The notes under the pieces are model-generated. The model had not been told where the DNA came from. It did not search any database and saw nothing but the letters and a program-made list of their open reading frames with translations. This document shows positions 1 to 7,691 of a stretch of 64,000 nucleotides of DNA, one piece after another. Every line of letters begins with the position of its first letter. The first letter of the stretch is position 1. This DNA is from Aliarcobacter skirrowii CCUG 10374 (lineage in GTDB: Bacteria; Campylobacterota; Campylobacteria; Campylobacterales; Arcobacteraceae): positions 1,905,847 through 1,969,846 of the forward strand of contig NZ_CP032099.1 in assembly GCF_003544835.1 (NCBI RefSeq). Direction: 5' to 3'. The translations under genes were made by a program, and so were the position numbers.

Positions 1-752
1 GTTCCTTTCATTAGCTTAAAAGCTCCTCCTAAATAGATATCTCCAAAATCTGTACCAAAAGCATGTCCATAGGCAACTGGTATCTCAATAACAGCAAGAC
101 CATCTAGCTGAACTCCTGTATTTTCATTACCCTCATCCATTGCATAAATTAAAGAGCTACTTTCATAATCTGTTGAATCAGTACCTAGTGGTGTAACACT
201 ATTATCTGAATTTAATTCATAATAGCTTCCACCATTTTCAAATATTAATCTGTTATATTGTTGATCTACTTTTGAAGTTCCAGCAACATCAGCATTTGCA
301 AAAATACCAAAACCAAAGTTTTTAATCGCAAATGCTACATCAACTGTTGGTGCTACATTAAAAGATTGATTGTTTGCTCCTAGGATAATATTTTTTGATT
401 GATTTAATTTTGTTAAATCATTTTTTGTTAAATCATCAAATGAAGATCCAGATATTGTTGTATTTTCAGCCAGCTCAACTAAATCAGAAAAATTTAAATC
501 GTCCAGTTGACTAACTGTATCTAAAACTCCATTATCTCTATATCCAACTCCAACTCCTGTGTGAAATGCAAAAGTCTTTTTATTTTTTGCTAATAGAGCT
601 GGATTATTGTAACTTGCAAGTGATGATGGTGATGTAGCAATACCAGCTCCACCCATTGAAGTTGCTTTTGAACCTAAAACTTGAAAACTAGCTGCATTTA
701 AACTTGTAGTAAGTAGTGTTGCAGCAACTATTGATTTTGTTATTTTTTTCAT
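1..752 (-). CDS. outer-membrane protein, TraF/FadL-like (partial, C-terminus off window)
   Basis: The frame opens at 752 and is still open at base 1, so about 250 N-terminal residues are visible. They begin with a signal peptide (MKKITKSIVAATLLTTSLNA) and continue into a SMGGAG...SYNNPAL motif near residue 32, which is typical of FadL-like barrels and of the family named after plasmid-transfer TraF (PF13729). The start is set by a GGAGAAGG ribosome site directly upstream. Despite the family name, nothing nearby suggests conjugation; chromosomal copies in this group are uncharacterised outer-membrane proteins. A hydrophobic-compound porin role is possible but unproven. The family call is from motif recognition only. 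Confidence 0.6.
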   Translation of the reverse strand, partial: MKKITKSIVAATLLTTSLNAASFQVLGSKATSMGGAGIATSPSSLASYNNPALLAKNKKTFAFHTGVGVGYRDNGVLDTVSQLDDLNFSDLVELAENTTISGSSFDDLTKNDLTKLNQSKNIILGANNQSFNVAPTVDVAFAIKNFGFGIFANADVAGTSKVDQQYNRLIFENGGSYYELNSDNSVTPLGTDSTDYESSSLIYAMDEGNENTGVQLDGLAVIEIPVAYGHAFGTDFGDIYLGGAFKLMKG

Positions 753-779
753 ACCTTCTCCTATTTCTATAATTGCAAA

Positions 780-785
780 ATTATA
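780..785 (-). promoter_or_regulatory. -10 box of the outer-membrane protein gene
   Basis: A perfect TATAAT on the minus strand lies 27 bp upstream of the start codon at 752. No -35 match is evident, as is usual for sigma-70 promoters of Campylobacterota. The position gives a short leader that holds the GGAG ribosome site. Confidence 0.5.
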
Positions 786-806
786 ACAAGAAATAGAAGA
801 TTTGTA

Positions 807-1454
807 TCAAAAATTACCAACATAAGATAAAAGCTTGTTATGATCTAAAATTTTAATATGACCTTTATCATTTTCTATAACACCATCTTTTTTTAGTTTT
901 GCAAGTTGTCTTGAAAATGTTTCAGCAGTTATATTTAATATTTGTGCAATTTTTATCTGTCTTAAGTTTTTCAATAACTCTTCATTTTCTAACAAAAATT
1001 TTGCTATTTTTTCAATACTATTTAAAGATACATTATAGTTTATAAAACTCTCTAAATATTTTATCTTTTTAGTTAAAGATTTTATAAAAAACATTGCAAT
1101 TTGTGGCTTTAGTAAGAACTCATCTTTAAATTTTCTATAATCTATTAAAATAACTTCACAATCAGTTTCACAAGAGCAATTTGCTAAAAAATTTATCTCT
1201 TCATAGTTTACAATTTCAGCTATTAAAGATGGAGCTATTAGATTATGAATTATTATCTCATTATCTTTAAAATCATGAGTATAAAGCTTTACTATTCCTT
1301 TTGTTAAAAGGTGTAAAAACTTTGGTTCATCTCCTTTGTAAAAAAGTATCTCATCTTTTTGATACTTTTTTTTAAATGATATCTCTTTTAGCCTATCTAA
1401 ATCTTTTTTATCTAAAAAATTAAAAAACTCATAATCATCAAAAACTTTTCTCAT
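807..1454 (-). CDS. Crp/Fnr family transcriptional regulator (FNR-type DNA specificity, no N-terminal Fe-S cysteines)
   Basis: A 215-residue regulator with an N-terminal cyclic-nucleotide-binding-type beta-roll (about residues 10-125), a dimerisation helix, and a C-terminal winged helix. The recognition helix carries E178-x-x-S181-R182, the residues with which FNR reads TTGAT half-sites. The N-terminus has no cysteines, so it is not a classical oxygen-sensing FNR; a DNR/NnrR- or NssR-like nitric-oxide role fits better (inference). An odd C93-x-C95-x3-C99 group sits in the beta-roll. An upstream in-frame start at 1508 exists, but ATG 1454 has an AAGGAA ribosome site at proper distance. The gene diverges from a YgbA-like gene across an FNR-type box. 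Confidence 0.85.
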   Translation of the reverse strand: MRKVFDDYEFFNFLDKKDLDRLKEISFKKKYQKDEILFYKGDEPKFLHLLTKGIVKLYTHDFKDNEIIIHNLIAPSLIAEIVNYEEINFLANCSCETDCEVILIDYRKFKDEFLLKPQIAMFFIKSLTKKIKYLESFINYNVSLNSIEKIAKFLLENEELLKNLRQIKIAQILNITAETFSRQLAKLKKDGVIENDKGHIKILDHNKLLSYVGNF

Positions 1455-1469
1455 ATTTTGTTCCTTTCT

Positions 1470-1485
1470 CTTGATAACTATCAAG
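1470..1485. promoter_or_regulatory. perfect FNR/DNR-type operator palindrome
   Basis: CTTGATAACTATCAAG is a 16-bp perfect inverted repeat with the canonical TTGAT-N4-ATCAA core. It lies between the divergent Crp/Fnr gene (start 1454) and the YgbA-like gene (start 1539). A TATAAA at 1513-1518 could be the -10 of the rightward gene, which would put the box in an activator position near -40 to -47. On the left side the box almost touches the regulator's ribosome site, where binding would repress. Confidence 0.75.
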
Positions 1486-1538
1486 AAAATATTTTGTATT
1501 GTATGCAAAAATTATAAAAATAGAGTAAAGAAGATTTT

Positions 1539-1886
1539 ATGACAAGTGAAAAATTTATAAGTGAAGTTAAAACTCTTAAGAAGTTTTATGAGTTATATTG
1601 TATAGATAAGCATCAAAATCAATATAATAAATCTGAAATTCAAATATATAAAGATTTAAAAATAGATATAGATTTATATCTTTGCAAAGAGTGTTTTGAA
1701 GCAATTAACTACTCATTTACTAAACTACAAAATTGTCCCCACGAAACTAAACCAAGATGTAGAAATTGTCCAAAACCTTGTTATGAAAAAGATAGATGGA
1801 AAAGTATTGCAAAAGTTATGAAATATTCAGCTATAAAACTCTCTTTAGGTAAGATAAAATCAAGAATTATAAATATATTTAACTAA
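1539..1886 (+). CDS. YgbA-like protein (nitrous-oxide-stimulated promoter family)
   Basis: A 115-residue soluble protein rich in cysteine: Cys21, a CKEC pair near residue 50, and a cluster near residues 66-81 (CPH...CRNCPKPC). This pattern matches the YgbA_NO family (PF11756), whose E. coli member belongs to the NO-responsive NsrR regulon. The molecular role is not established; the cysteines suggest metal or Fe-S binding. It is transcribed away from the Crp/Fnr gene, and the FNR-type box between them supports control by nitrogen oxides or low oxygen. The start follows an AAAGAAG ribosome site. Confidence 0.75.
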   Translation: MTSEKFISEVKTLKKFYELYCIDKHQNQYNKSEIQIYKDLKIDIDLYLCKECFEAINYSFTKLQNCPHETKPRCRNCPKPCYEKDRWKSIAKVMKYSAIKLSLGKIKSRIINIFN

Positions 1887-1969
1887 TAACTTTTTATATA
1901 AAATTGTTATACAATACATTTTTAAACTATCGTTTTATAAAAAATCAATAATTTACAATTGGATAATAT

Positions 1970-2818
1970 ATGAATAAAACTCAATTAAAAAACTATATTT
2001 TTATAATACTAGGATCATTTTGCCTATCATTTGGAACTGTAGCTTTTTTATCTCCAAATGATACAATAACAGGCGGTGGGATAGGTATTTCAATACTTCT
2101 TCACGCTCTTTTCCCATCTATTACTTTAGGATTTTTTATAACAATGGTTAGCATTCCATTTTTGATTCTCTCTTATATTTATTTTGGAAAATATTATCTA
2201 TTTAAAACATTTATTGTTGTTATTTTATTATCAAGTTTTACTGACATTTTAAAAGAAGTTATAAAAATAGATGCTATTACAAATGATATTTTACTAGCTG
2301 CAATTTTTGGTGGTATTTTTATTGGTTTGGGAATTGGATTTATTATAAAAGGTAGAGCGTCAACTGGAAGCACATCTGTTGTTGGTGAAATTATTGCTAA
2401 AAAGACAAAATTTAAAGCATCAGAAGTACTATTAACAATTGATGCTTTTATTATGTTTGCATCTATTTTTGTATATAAAGATATTGATAAATCTTTATAT
2501 AGTTTGCTTAGTGTCTATATTGGAATGAAAGTTCTTGATGTGATTCTAACAGGACGTCCTTCTAAAAAAATTGTAAATATTGTATCTACTAATGTTGAAG
2601 TTTTAAAAGAGCAAATTAGAGATAAAATTGAAGAACATGGTACTATTTTAACTGGAATTGGACTTCATCAAGAACAAAATAAAACTATTATTTATGTTGC
2701 TGTTGATGCTGGGAAAATTGAACTTTTAAGAGATTTAATAAAAGAATTTGATAAAGATGCTTTTATGATCATCTCTGAAGCTAGTGAATTTTGGGGAAGA
2801 GATAGTAGTGTTATCTAA
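1970..2818 (+). CDS. YitT family membrane protein (DUF161 + DUF2179)
   Basis: A 282-residue protein with about five hydrophobic segments in residues 10-190 and a soluble C-terminal DUF2179 domain (about 200-280). This is the normal YitT architecture and length. The conserved GGGIGIS motif near residue 36 and a glycine-rich GRASTGSTS segment near residue 128 are visible. The function of the family is unknown; a transporter-like role is often assumed. It is convergent with ung, whose stop lies 5 bp away. The ribosome site is weak (GGA), about 9 bp from the ATG. Confidence 0.85.
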   Translation: MNKTQLKNYIFIILGSFCLSFGTVAFLSPNDTITGGGIGISILLHALFPSITLGFFITMVSIPFLILSYIYFGKYYLFKTFIVVILLSSFTDILKEVIKIDAITNDILLAAIFGGIFIGLGIGFIIKGRASTGSTSVVGEIIAKKTKFKASEVLLTIDAFIMFASIFVYKDIDKSLYSLLSVYIGMKVLDVILTGRPSKKIVNIVSTNVEVLKEQIRDKIEEHGTILTGIGLHQEQNKTIIYVAVDAGKIELLRDLIKEFDKDAFMIISEASEFWGRDSSVI

Positions 2819-2822
2819 GCTC

Positions 2823-3470
2823 TTACCAAATTATTGGCTCTTTTTTTAAATTAATCAAAATTTCATTTGTTTTAGAGAAGTGTTTACATCCAAAAAAACC
2901 TCTATAAGATGATAGTGGGCTTGGATGAACTGATGTTAATATATGATGTTTTTTTCTATCTATTAATTTTGTTTTTGAAATAGCAGGGCTTCCCCAAAGA
3001 ATAAAAATAGTATCTTCGCAATTATCGCTTATATATTTAATTATATTATCTGTAAAAACTTCCCAACCTAAATTGTGATGAGATTTTGGTTTTGCCTCTT
3101 CTACAGTTAAAATTGTATTTAAAAGAAGCACTCCTTGTTTTGCCCAAGGTGTTAAATCTCCATCTTCACAAATAGATTTTTTGCCCAAATCACTCTGTAT
3201 CTCTTTTAATATATTTTGCATAGATGGTGGATTTTTTATATTAGCTGGAGTTGAAAATGCCAAACCTTGAGCTTGTCCAAAGCCATGATATGGATCTTGT
3301 CCTAATATTACAACTTTTAGATTATCAAGCTTTATTAAAGAAAAAGCTTTAAAGATATTTTGTTTTTCAGGAAATACTGTAGTAGTTTCATATCTTTTGT
3401 TTATCTCTTTTTCTAAAGATTTATAGTAATCTTTTTGTTTCTCTAAATCTATAATATCTTCCCAAGTCAT
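2823..3470 (-). CDS. ung: uracil-DNA glycosylase
   Basis: Family 1 uracil-DNA glycosylase of 215 residues, a normal length. It removes uracil from DNA at the start of base-excision repair. The water-activating motif GQDPYH is at 57-62 with catalytic Asp59, and the minor-groove loop HPSPLS is at 182-187 with catalytic His182. The start follows AGGAAG. It is monocistronic on the minus strand: the upstream aldehyde dehydrogenase is closed off by a terminator at 3497-3526. Confidence 0.97.
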   Translation of the reverse strand: MTWEDIIDLEKQKDYYKSLEKEINKRYETTTVFPEKQNIFKAFSLIKLDNLKVVILGQDPYHGFGQAQGLAFSTPANIKNPPSMQNILKEIQSDLGKKSICEDGDLTPWAKQGVLLLNTILTVEEAKPKSHHNLGWEVFTDNIIKYISDNCEDTIFILWGSPAISKTKLIDRKKHHILTSVHPSPLSSYRGFFGCKHFSKTNEILINLKKEPIIW

Positions 3471-3496
3471 AGTACTTCCTAATATTTAAAAATAAA

Positions 3497-3526
3497 AAAA
3501 GCTAAGGCTTTAAAACCTTAGCTTTT
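3497..3526 (-). terminator. rho-independent terminator of the aldehyde dehydrogenase gene
   Basis: An 11-bp perfect stem (AAAAGCTAAGG with CCTTAGCTTTT) with an 8-nt loop is followed on the minus strand by a run of seven T. It lies about 20 bp after the stop of the gene ending at 3547. Confidence 0.75.
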
Positions 3527-3546
3527 AAAAAATCATAAATTACTGA

Positions 3547-4938
3547 TTATAAAACTGGTGATTTAATAACCATCATTTTTTGATTTTGCATCTCTCTCAT
3601 AGAGTCTGGAATTCCACCAAGTCCTAATCCTGAAGTTTTAGCTCCACCAAATGGCATCCAGTCAACTCTAAATGCTGTATGGTCATTTACCATAACTGCT
3701 GTTGCATTTAATCTTTTTATAGATTTTAAAGCTGTATCAATATTTTTTGTAAATACTGCTGCTTGGAATGAAACATCTAGTTGATTTGCTCTAGCAATTG
3801 CTTCATCTAAAGTTTTATATGAATATACACAAACAACTGGTCCAAAAATCTCTTTTTGAGAGATAATCGCATCATCAGATGGATTAACAATAACAGTTGG
3901 TTCAAAACAAGAATCAGAGATTCTTTTTCCACCTGTTAAAATTTTTCCACCTTTTGTAACTGCTTCATTTACCCACTCTTCAACTCTGTTTACTTCATTG
4001 TGATTAATTAGTGGTCCAACTTCAGTTTTTGGATCAAGTTGATTTCCAACTACTAGTTTTGAAGCTTTTTCGGCAATTTTAGAAGCTACTGTGTCTGCAA
4101 TTGATTCATGAACAAAAATTCTTTGAACTGATACACAAACTTGACCAGCGTGATAAAATCCACCTTTTACTAAATCTGGAATCATAGCTTCAATATCTGC
4201 ATCTGGCTCAACAATAACAGGTGCAACTCCACCATGCTCTAATGCACTTCTAGTTCCTGGAGATGATTTAGAGTTTAAATACCAACCAACAGGACCAGAA
4301 CCAATAAATGTAAAGAATGCTGTTTTAGGACTTGTTACTAATAACTCTCCAGCATTTCTATCACAAACAACAGCTTGAGCCCAACCATTTGGTAAACCAG
4401 CCTCTTTTAAAATCTCTACTAATTTAATCGCACTCATTGGAGTTTGAGTTGCTGGTCTAATAATTACTGGACATCCAACAGCAATTGCTGGAATTACTTG
4501 GTGAACAGCAAGATTAAACGGGTGATTAAATGCAGAAATTGCAGCAACAACACCTATTGGCTCTTTCATTGTGTATGCAATTCTATTTGCACTTGATGCT
4601 GTGTGACCCATAGCAATCTCATGACCTTCTTGAAGTCCTATTTGCTCAATAGCAATTTTAATTCCATTTATAGCTCTTTGAATTTCAACTTTAGAGTCAA
4701 TATATGGTTTTCCACCTTCACTTGCACAAAGGATTGTAAGCTCTTCAACTTGAGAACTCATAATTTTCATAACATTTTCTAAAATCTCTATTCTTTTATA
4801 TTTTGGAATCCAATTATCTCTATCTAAAAAAGTTTTATGTGCTAAATCAATAGCTGCTTCAACCTCTTCATAAGTGTTAAATTTTACAGTTCCAACTACT
4901 TTTCCATCAAATGGTGATGTAACTTCTATCGTACTCAT
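3547..4938 (-). CDS. NAD(P)-dependent aldehyde dehydrogenase
   Basis: A 463-residue member of the ALDH superfamily that oxidises an aldehyde to an acid with NAD(P)+. The catalytic cysteine is Cys268 (GQVCVS) and the general base is Glu234 (LEHGG); the oxyanion Asn139 lies in AFNHPFN. The length is slightly below the 480-500 common in the family, as in the lactaldehyde/glycolaldehyde-like subgroup. It lies downstream of a thiamine-diphosphate enzyme on the same strand, so its substrate could be an aldehyde released by that enzyme (inference). A terminator-like hairpin sits only about 35 bp before its start, so expression probably depends on read-through. The start follows AAAGGAGAA. Confidence 0.9.
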   Translation of the reverse strand: MSTIEVTSPFDGKVVGTVKFNTYEEVEAAIDLAHKTFLDRDNWIPKYKRIEILENVMKIMSSQVEELTILCASEGGKPYIDSKVEIQRAINGIKIAIEQIGLQEGHEIAMGHTASSANRIAYTMKEPIGVVAAISAFNHPFNLAVHQVIPAIAVGCPVIIRPATQTPMSAIKLVEILKEAGLPNGWAQAVVCDRNAGELLVTSPKTAFFTFIGSGPVGWYLNSKSSPGTRSALEHGGVAPVIVEPDADIEAMIPDLVKGGFYHAGQVCVSVQRIFVHESIADTVASKIAEKASKLVVGNQLDPKTEVGPLINHNEVNRVEEWVNEAVTKGGKILTGGKRISDSCFEPTVIVNPSDDAIISQKEIFGPVVCVYSYKTLDEAIARANQLDVSFQAAVFTKNIDTALKSIKRLNATAVMVNDHTAFRVDWMPFGGAKTSGLGLGGIPDSMREMQNQKMMVIKSPVL

Positions 4939-4973
4939 ATTTTCTCCTTTGAATTTTAATTTTAAAGATTAAA

Positions 4974-5001
4974 AAAGGGGCTTTAAATCTAAAGCCCCTT
5001 T
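4974..5001 (-). terminator. strong terminator/attenuator between the acetolactate-synthase-like and aldehyde dehydrogenase genes
   Basis: A 12-bp perfect GC-rich stem (AAAGGGGCTTTA with TAAAGCCCCTTT) with a 4-nt loop is followed on the minus strand by six T. It ends only about 35 bp before the dehydrogenase start, leaving little room for a separate promoter, so it probably reduces rather than blocks expression of the second gene. Confidence 0.75.
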
Positions 5002-5016
5002 CTAAGATTGTTTAGA

Positions 5017-6669
5017 TTAAACTAAACAAGTTTTTTGAGGTAAAAGCTCATTTAAGATTGAGTGATTTAAAGAGTAATCAACTGCTAAATCAATTAAATG
5101 TACACCTTTGCTATTTACACATTTTTCTAAAGTAGCTTCAAACTCTTCAACAGATTTTGGTCTATAACCATGAGCTCCATAAGATTCAGCATATTTAACA
5201 AAATCAGGGTTTCCAAGATCAAGTCCAAATGACTCAAATCCCATTCCTGTTTGTTTCCATTTAATCATTCCGTATGCATTATCATTTAAGATAACTACAG
5301 TCATATCAATACCTAATCTAACTGCTGTCTCCATCTCTTGAGAGTTCATCATAAACCCACCATCTCCACAAACTGAAACAACTTTTTTATTTGGATTGAT
5401 CATTTTTGCCATCATTCCAGAAGGAAGTCCAGCTCCCATAGTTGCAAGTGCATTATCTAGTAAAAGTGTATTTGGTTTTGCACATCTATAGTTTCTTGCA
5501 AACCATAATTTATAAACACCATTATCAAGCGTTACAATATCTTCAGCAGCTAATGTTTGTCTAATAGCTCTTACAGCTCTTTGAGGTAAAATTGGGAATC
5601 TATTATCACCAAAATATTTTGATAATCTAGTTCTAATCTCTTCTGCCATTCTTGTATAGTAATCAAAATCCCAGTGAGCTTGAACTTTTATTTTCTCAGT
5701 TATTTTTGCAATATTACTTGCGATATCTCCAACAACATCCATTTGTGGGAAGTAAGTATCATCTACTTCAGATGGGAAGAAGTTAACATGCATAACTTTT
5801 GTTGCACCCTCTTTATTTGACATAAAAAATGGTGGTTTTTCAATAACATCGTGTCCAACATTGATAATTAAATCTGCTCTATCAATTGCACAGTGAACAA
5901 AATCATCTTTACTTAATGCAGCAGCACTTAAACACATTGGATGATTTTCATCAATAACACCTTTACCCATTTGAGTAGAGAAGAATGCCATACCAGTTTT
6001 ATTTACTAAATCTGTTAAAGTATTTCCTATTCTTGTTCTATTTGCACCTGCTCCAATTAAAAGTAGTGGTCTTTTAGCTTTTTCAATCATAGCAACTGCT
6101 TCTGCAATAACCTCATCAACTGCTGCTGGATATTTTACATTGTGAACTGGATAGATTGTTGTATCAGCATCTACAGGTTCGTGTGCAATATCTTCAGGTA
6201 GTTCAATATGAACAGCACCTGGTCTTTCAGTTGTTGCAATTTTAAATGCATCTCTTACAACAGAAGGGATATTATGAACATTTACAATTTGTTTTGCAAA
6301 TTTAGTCATCGGTCTCATCATTCTAACAATATCAATGATTTGGAATCTTCCTTGTTTTGATTTTTTAATTGGTTTTTGACCAGTTATCATCATCATAGGC
6401 ATTCCACCTAATTGTGCATAAGCAGCACAAGTTGCAAAGTTTGTAGCACCAGGGCCTAAAGTTGCTAAACAAACTCCAACTTTTCCTGTTAATCTTCCAT
6501 AAGTTGCAGCCATAAATCCTGCACCTTGTTCATGTCTTGTTAATATAAGTTTAATATTTGATTTTCTCATAGCTTCCAAGAAATCTAAATTCTCTTCACC
6601 AGGAACACCAAAAATGTACTCAACACCTTCGTTTTCTAATGCTTTTACAAATAAATCTGATGCATTCAT
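5017..6669 (-). CDS. thiamine-diphosphate enzyme, acetolactate synthase large-subunit-like
   Basis: A 550-residue ThDP-dependent enzyme of the acetolactate synthase/acetohydroxyacid synthase class with the usual three domains. Catalytic Glu47 lies in TRHEQGAG, and the ThDP/Mg motif begins with GDGGFMMNS in the last quarter and ends at NDNAYG. The length fits catabolic AlsS-type or AHAS large subunits. No small regulatory subunit gene (ilvN) is adjacent, and the next gene is an aldehyde dehydrogenase. The reaction may therefore be acetolactate formation from pyruvate, or a related carboligase or lyase whose aldehyde product is then oxidised; the sequence alone does not decide. The promoter region carries two AACGGT repeats. 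Confidence 0.85.
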   Translation of the reverse strand: MNASDLFVKALENEGVEYIFGVPGEENLDFLEAMRKSNIKLILTRHEQGAGFMAATYGRLTGKVGVCLATLGPGATNFATCAAYAQLGGMPMMMITGQKPIKKSKQGRFQIIDIVRMMRPMTKFAKQIVNVHNIPSVVRDAFKIATTERPGAVHIELPEDIAHEPVDADTTIYPVHNVKYPAAVDEVIAEAVAMIEKAKRPLLLIGAGANRTRIGNTLTDLVNKTGMAFFSTQMGKGVIDENHPMCLSAAALSKDDFVHCAIDRADLIINVGHDVIEKPPFFMSNKEGATKVMHVNFFPSEVDDTYFPQMDVVGDIASNIAKITEKIKVQAHWDFDYYTRMAEEIRTRLSKYFGDNRFPILPQRAVRAIRQTLAAEDIVTLDNGVYKLWFARNYRCAKPNTLLLDNALATMGAGLPSGMMAKMINPNKKVVSVCGDGGFMMNSQEMETAVRLGIDMTVVILNDNAYGMIKWKQTGMGFESFGLDLGNPDFVKYAESYGAHGYRPKSVEEFEATLEKCVNSKGVHLIDLAVDYSLNHSILNELLPQKTCLV

Positions 6670-6988
6670 TTTATTACTCCAAAATTTTATAATGATTTAA
6701 TTATACCGTTTTATAATTAACCGTTTTTAATGAAAATTCAATCTCAATTTATATTTGAAAATATAATTGATAAACAGTTGCTATTATAGCCACAATATAG
6801 TTTAGTTTTATTAATATGCAACTTTTTTTTTCAATCTAAAGATTATTTTTGTAAAAAAGTTACACTTTTATTTAGAACGCCTATTTTTAGGGCTTTTATT
6901 TTTACAATATTTACATAAATTTTGTTACATAAAATCTCAATTTATGAAAATATTGGTTAAACTTCTATTTTTATTATAAAGGTTAAAT
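6670..6988. other. 319-bp intergenic region, acetolactate-synthase-like / phosphatase
   Basis: A very AT-rich divergent region. It holds the minus-strand promoter of the synthase-like gene at its left edge and the AAAGG ribosome site of the phosphatase at its right edge. A small bulged hairpin GCCTA-TTTT-TAGGGC at 6879-6892 is followed by a T-rich tract on the plus strand, which is terminator-like although no gene ends there. No open frame of note is present. Confidence 0.5.
6700..6725 (-). promoter_or_regulatory. promoter with paired AACGGT repeats upstream of the synthase-like gene
   Basis: On the minus strand a TATAAT (6700-6705) lies about 30 bp before the start codon. Two direct copies of AACGGT (plus-strand ACCGTT at 6705-6710 and 6720-6725) are spaced 15 bp apart; one touches the -10 and the other lies just upstream. 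This looks like an operator overlapping the promoter, but the cognate regulator is unknown. Confidence 0.45.
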
Positions 6989-7630
6989 ATGAAAAAAACA
7001 CTTATTTTTGATTTAGATGGAACACTTTTAGACTCTATTTATGATATTGCACTGTGTATGAATGAAGTTTTAACAAGCTTAAAATTAGATACTTATAAAA
7101 TAGATGAATATAAATATTTTGTTGGAAGTGGAATAGATGTTTTAATAGATAATGCTTTAAAGAATAGTATTGAATTAAAAGATGAAGCCACAAAAAGATT
7201 TAAAGAACTTTATGAATTTAATCTTCATAAAAATACAAAACCTTATGATGGCATTTATGAACTTTTAGATGAGCTTGTTAAATTAGATTGTAATTTAACA
7301 GTTTTATCAAACAAACCAGATTTTATGACAAAAGAGTATGTAAAAACATTATTTAAAGATTATCCATTTTTAGAAGTTCATGGACAAAAAGAGCAACAAG
7401 CTAAAAAACCAGATCCTATTCAAGCACTAAATATTGCTTCAAAACTAAAAATTAATCCAAGTGAGATATTTTTTGTTGGAGATACAAAAGTTGATATGCA
7501 AACAGCAAAAAGTGCAAATATGAAGGCAATTGGTGTTTTATGGGGCTTTAGAGATGAAAAAGAGCTAAAAGAGCATGGTGCTGATTTTATTGTAAAAGAG
7601 CCTTTGGAGATTATAAATATTATCAAATAA
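6989..7630 (+). CDS. HAD-family phosphatase, phosphoglycolate phosphatase-like
   Basis: A 213-residue haloacid-dehalogenase hydrolase. Motif I is FDLDGTLLDS with nucleophile Asp8 and Asp10, motif II is the LSNK segment near residue 108, the motif III lysine lies in AKKPDP, and motif IV is FVGDTKVDM near residue 160. A helical cap is inserted after motif I. This is the Gph/PgmB-like subgroup; phosphoglycolate phosphatase is the usual annotation, but substrate specificity cannot be read from the sequence. It is preceded by AAAGG and followed at once by the separate dps promoter. Confidence 0.85.
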   Translation: MKKTLIFDLDGTLLDSIYDIALCMNEVLTSLKLDTYKIDEYKYFVGSGIDVLIDNALKNSIELKDEATKRFKELYEFNLHKNTKPYDGIYELLDELVKLDCNLTVLSNKPDFMTKEYVKTLFKDYPFLEVHGQKEQQAKKPDPIQALNIASKLKINPSEIFFVGDTKVDMQTAKSANMKAIGVLWGFRDEKELKEHGADFIVKEPLEIINIIK

Positions 7631-7632
7631 TA

Positions 7633-7661
7633 TTGACAAATGATATTTATGGTTATATAAT
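7633..7661 (+). promoter_or_regulatory. consensus sigma-70 promoter of dps
   Basis: TTGACA (7633-7638) and TATAAT (7656-7661) are separated by exactly 17 bp. This is a perfect consensus promoter, which is rare in this promoter-degenerate group, and suggests strong dps transcription limited by repressors or supercoiling. It begins 3 bp after the preceding stop codon. Confidence 0.8.
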
Positions 7662-7691
7662 AGAACCCATTTTAAAATAAAGGATTCAAAA

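Noticed and set aside
1..752. Conjugation role of the TraF-like outer-membrane protein
   Set aside because: The family name comes from plasmid TraF, but there are no transfer genes, origin or plasmid signals near it.
1455..1508. Upstream start of the Crp/Fnr gene
   Set aside because: The extra 18 residues would cover the FNR-type operator, and the ATG at 1454 has a good ribosome site.
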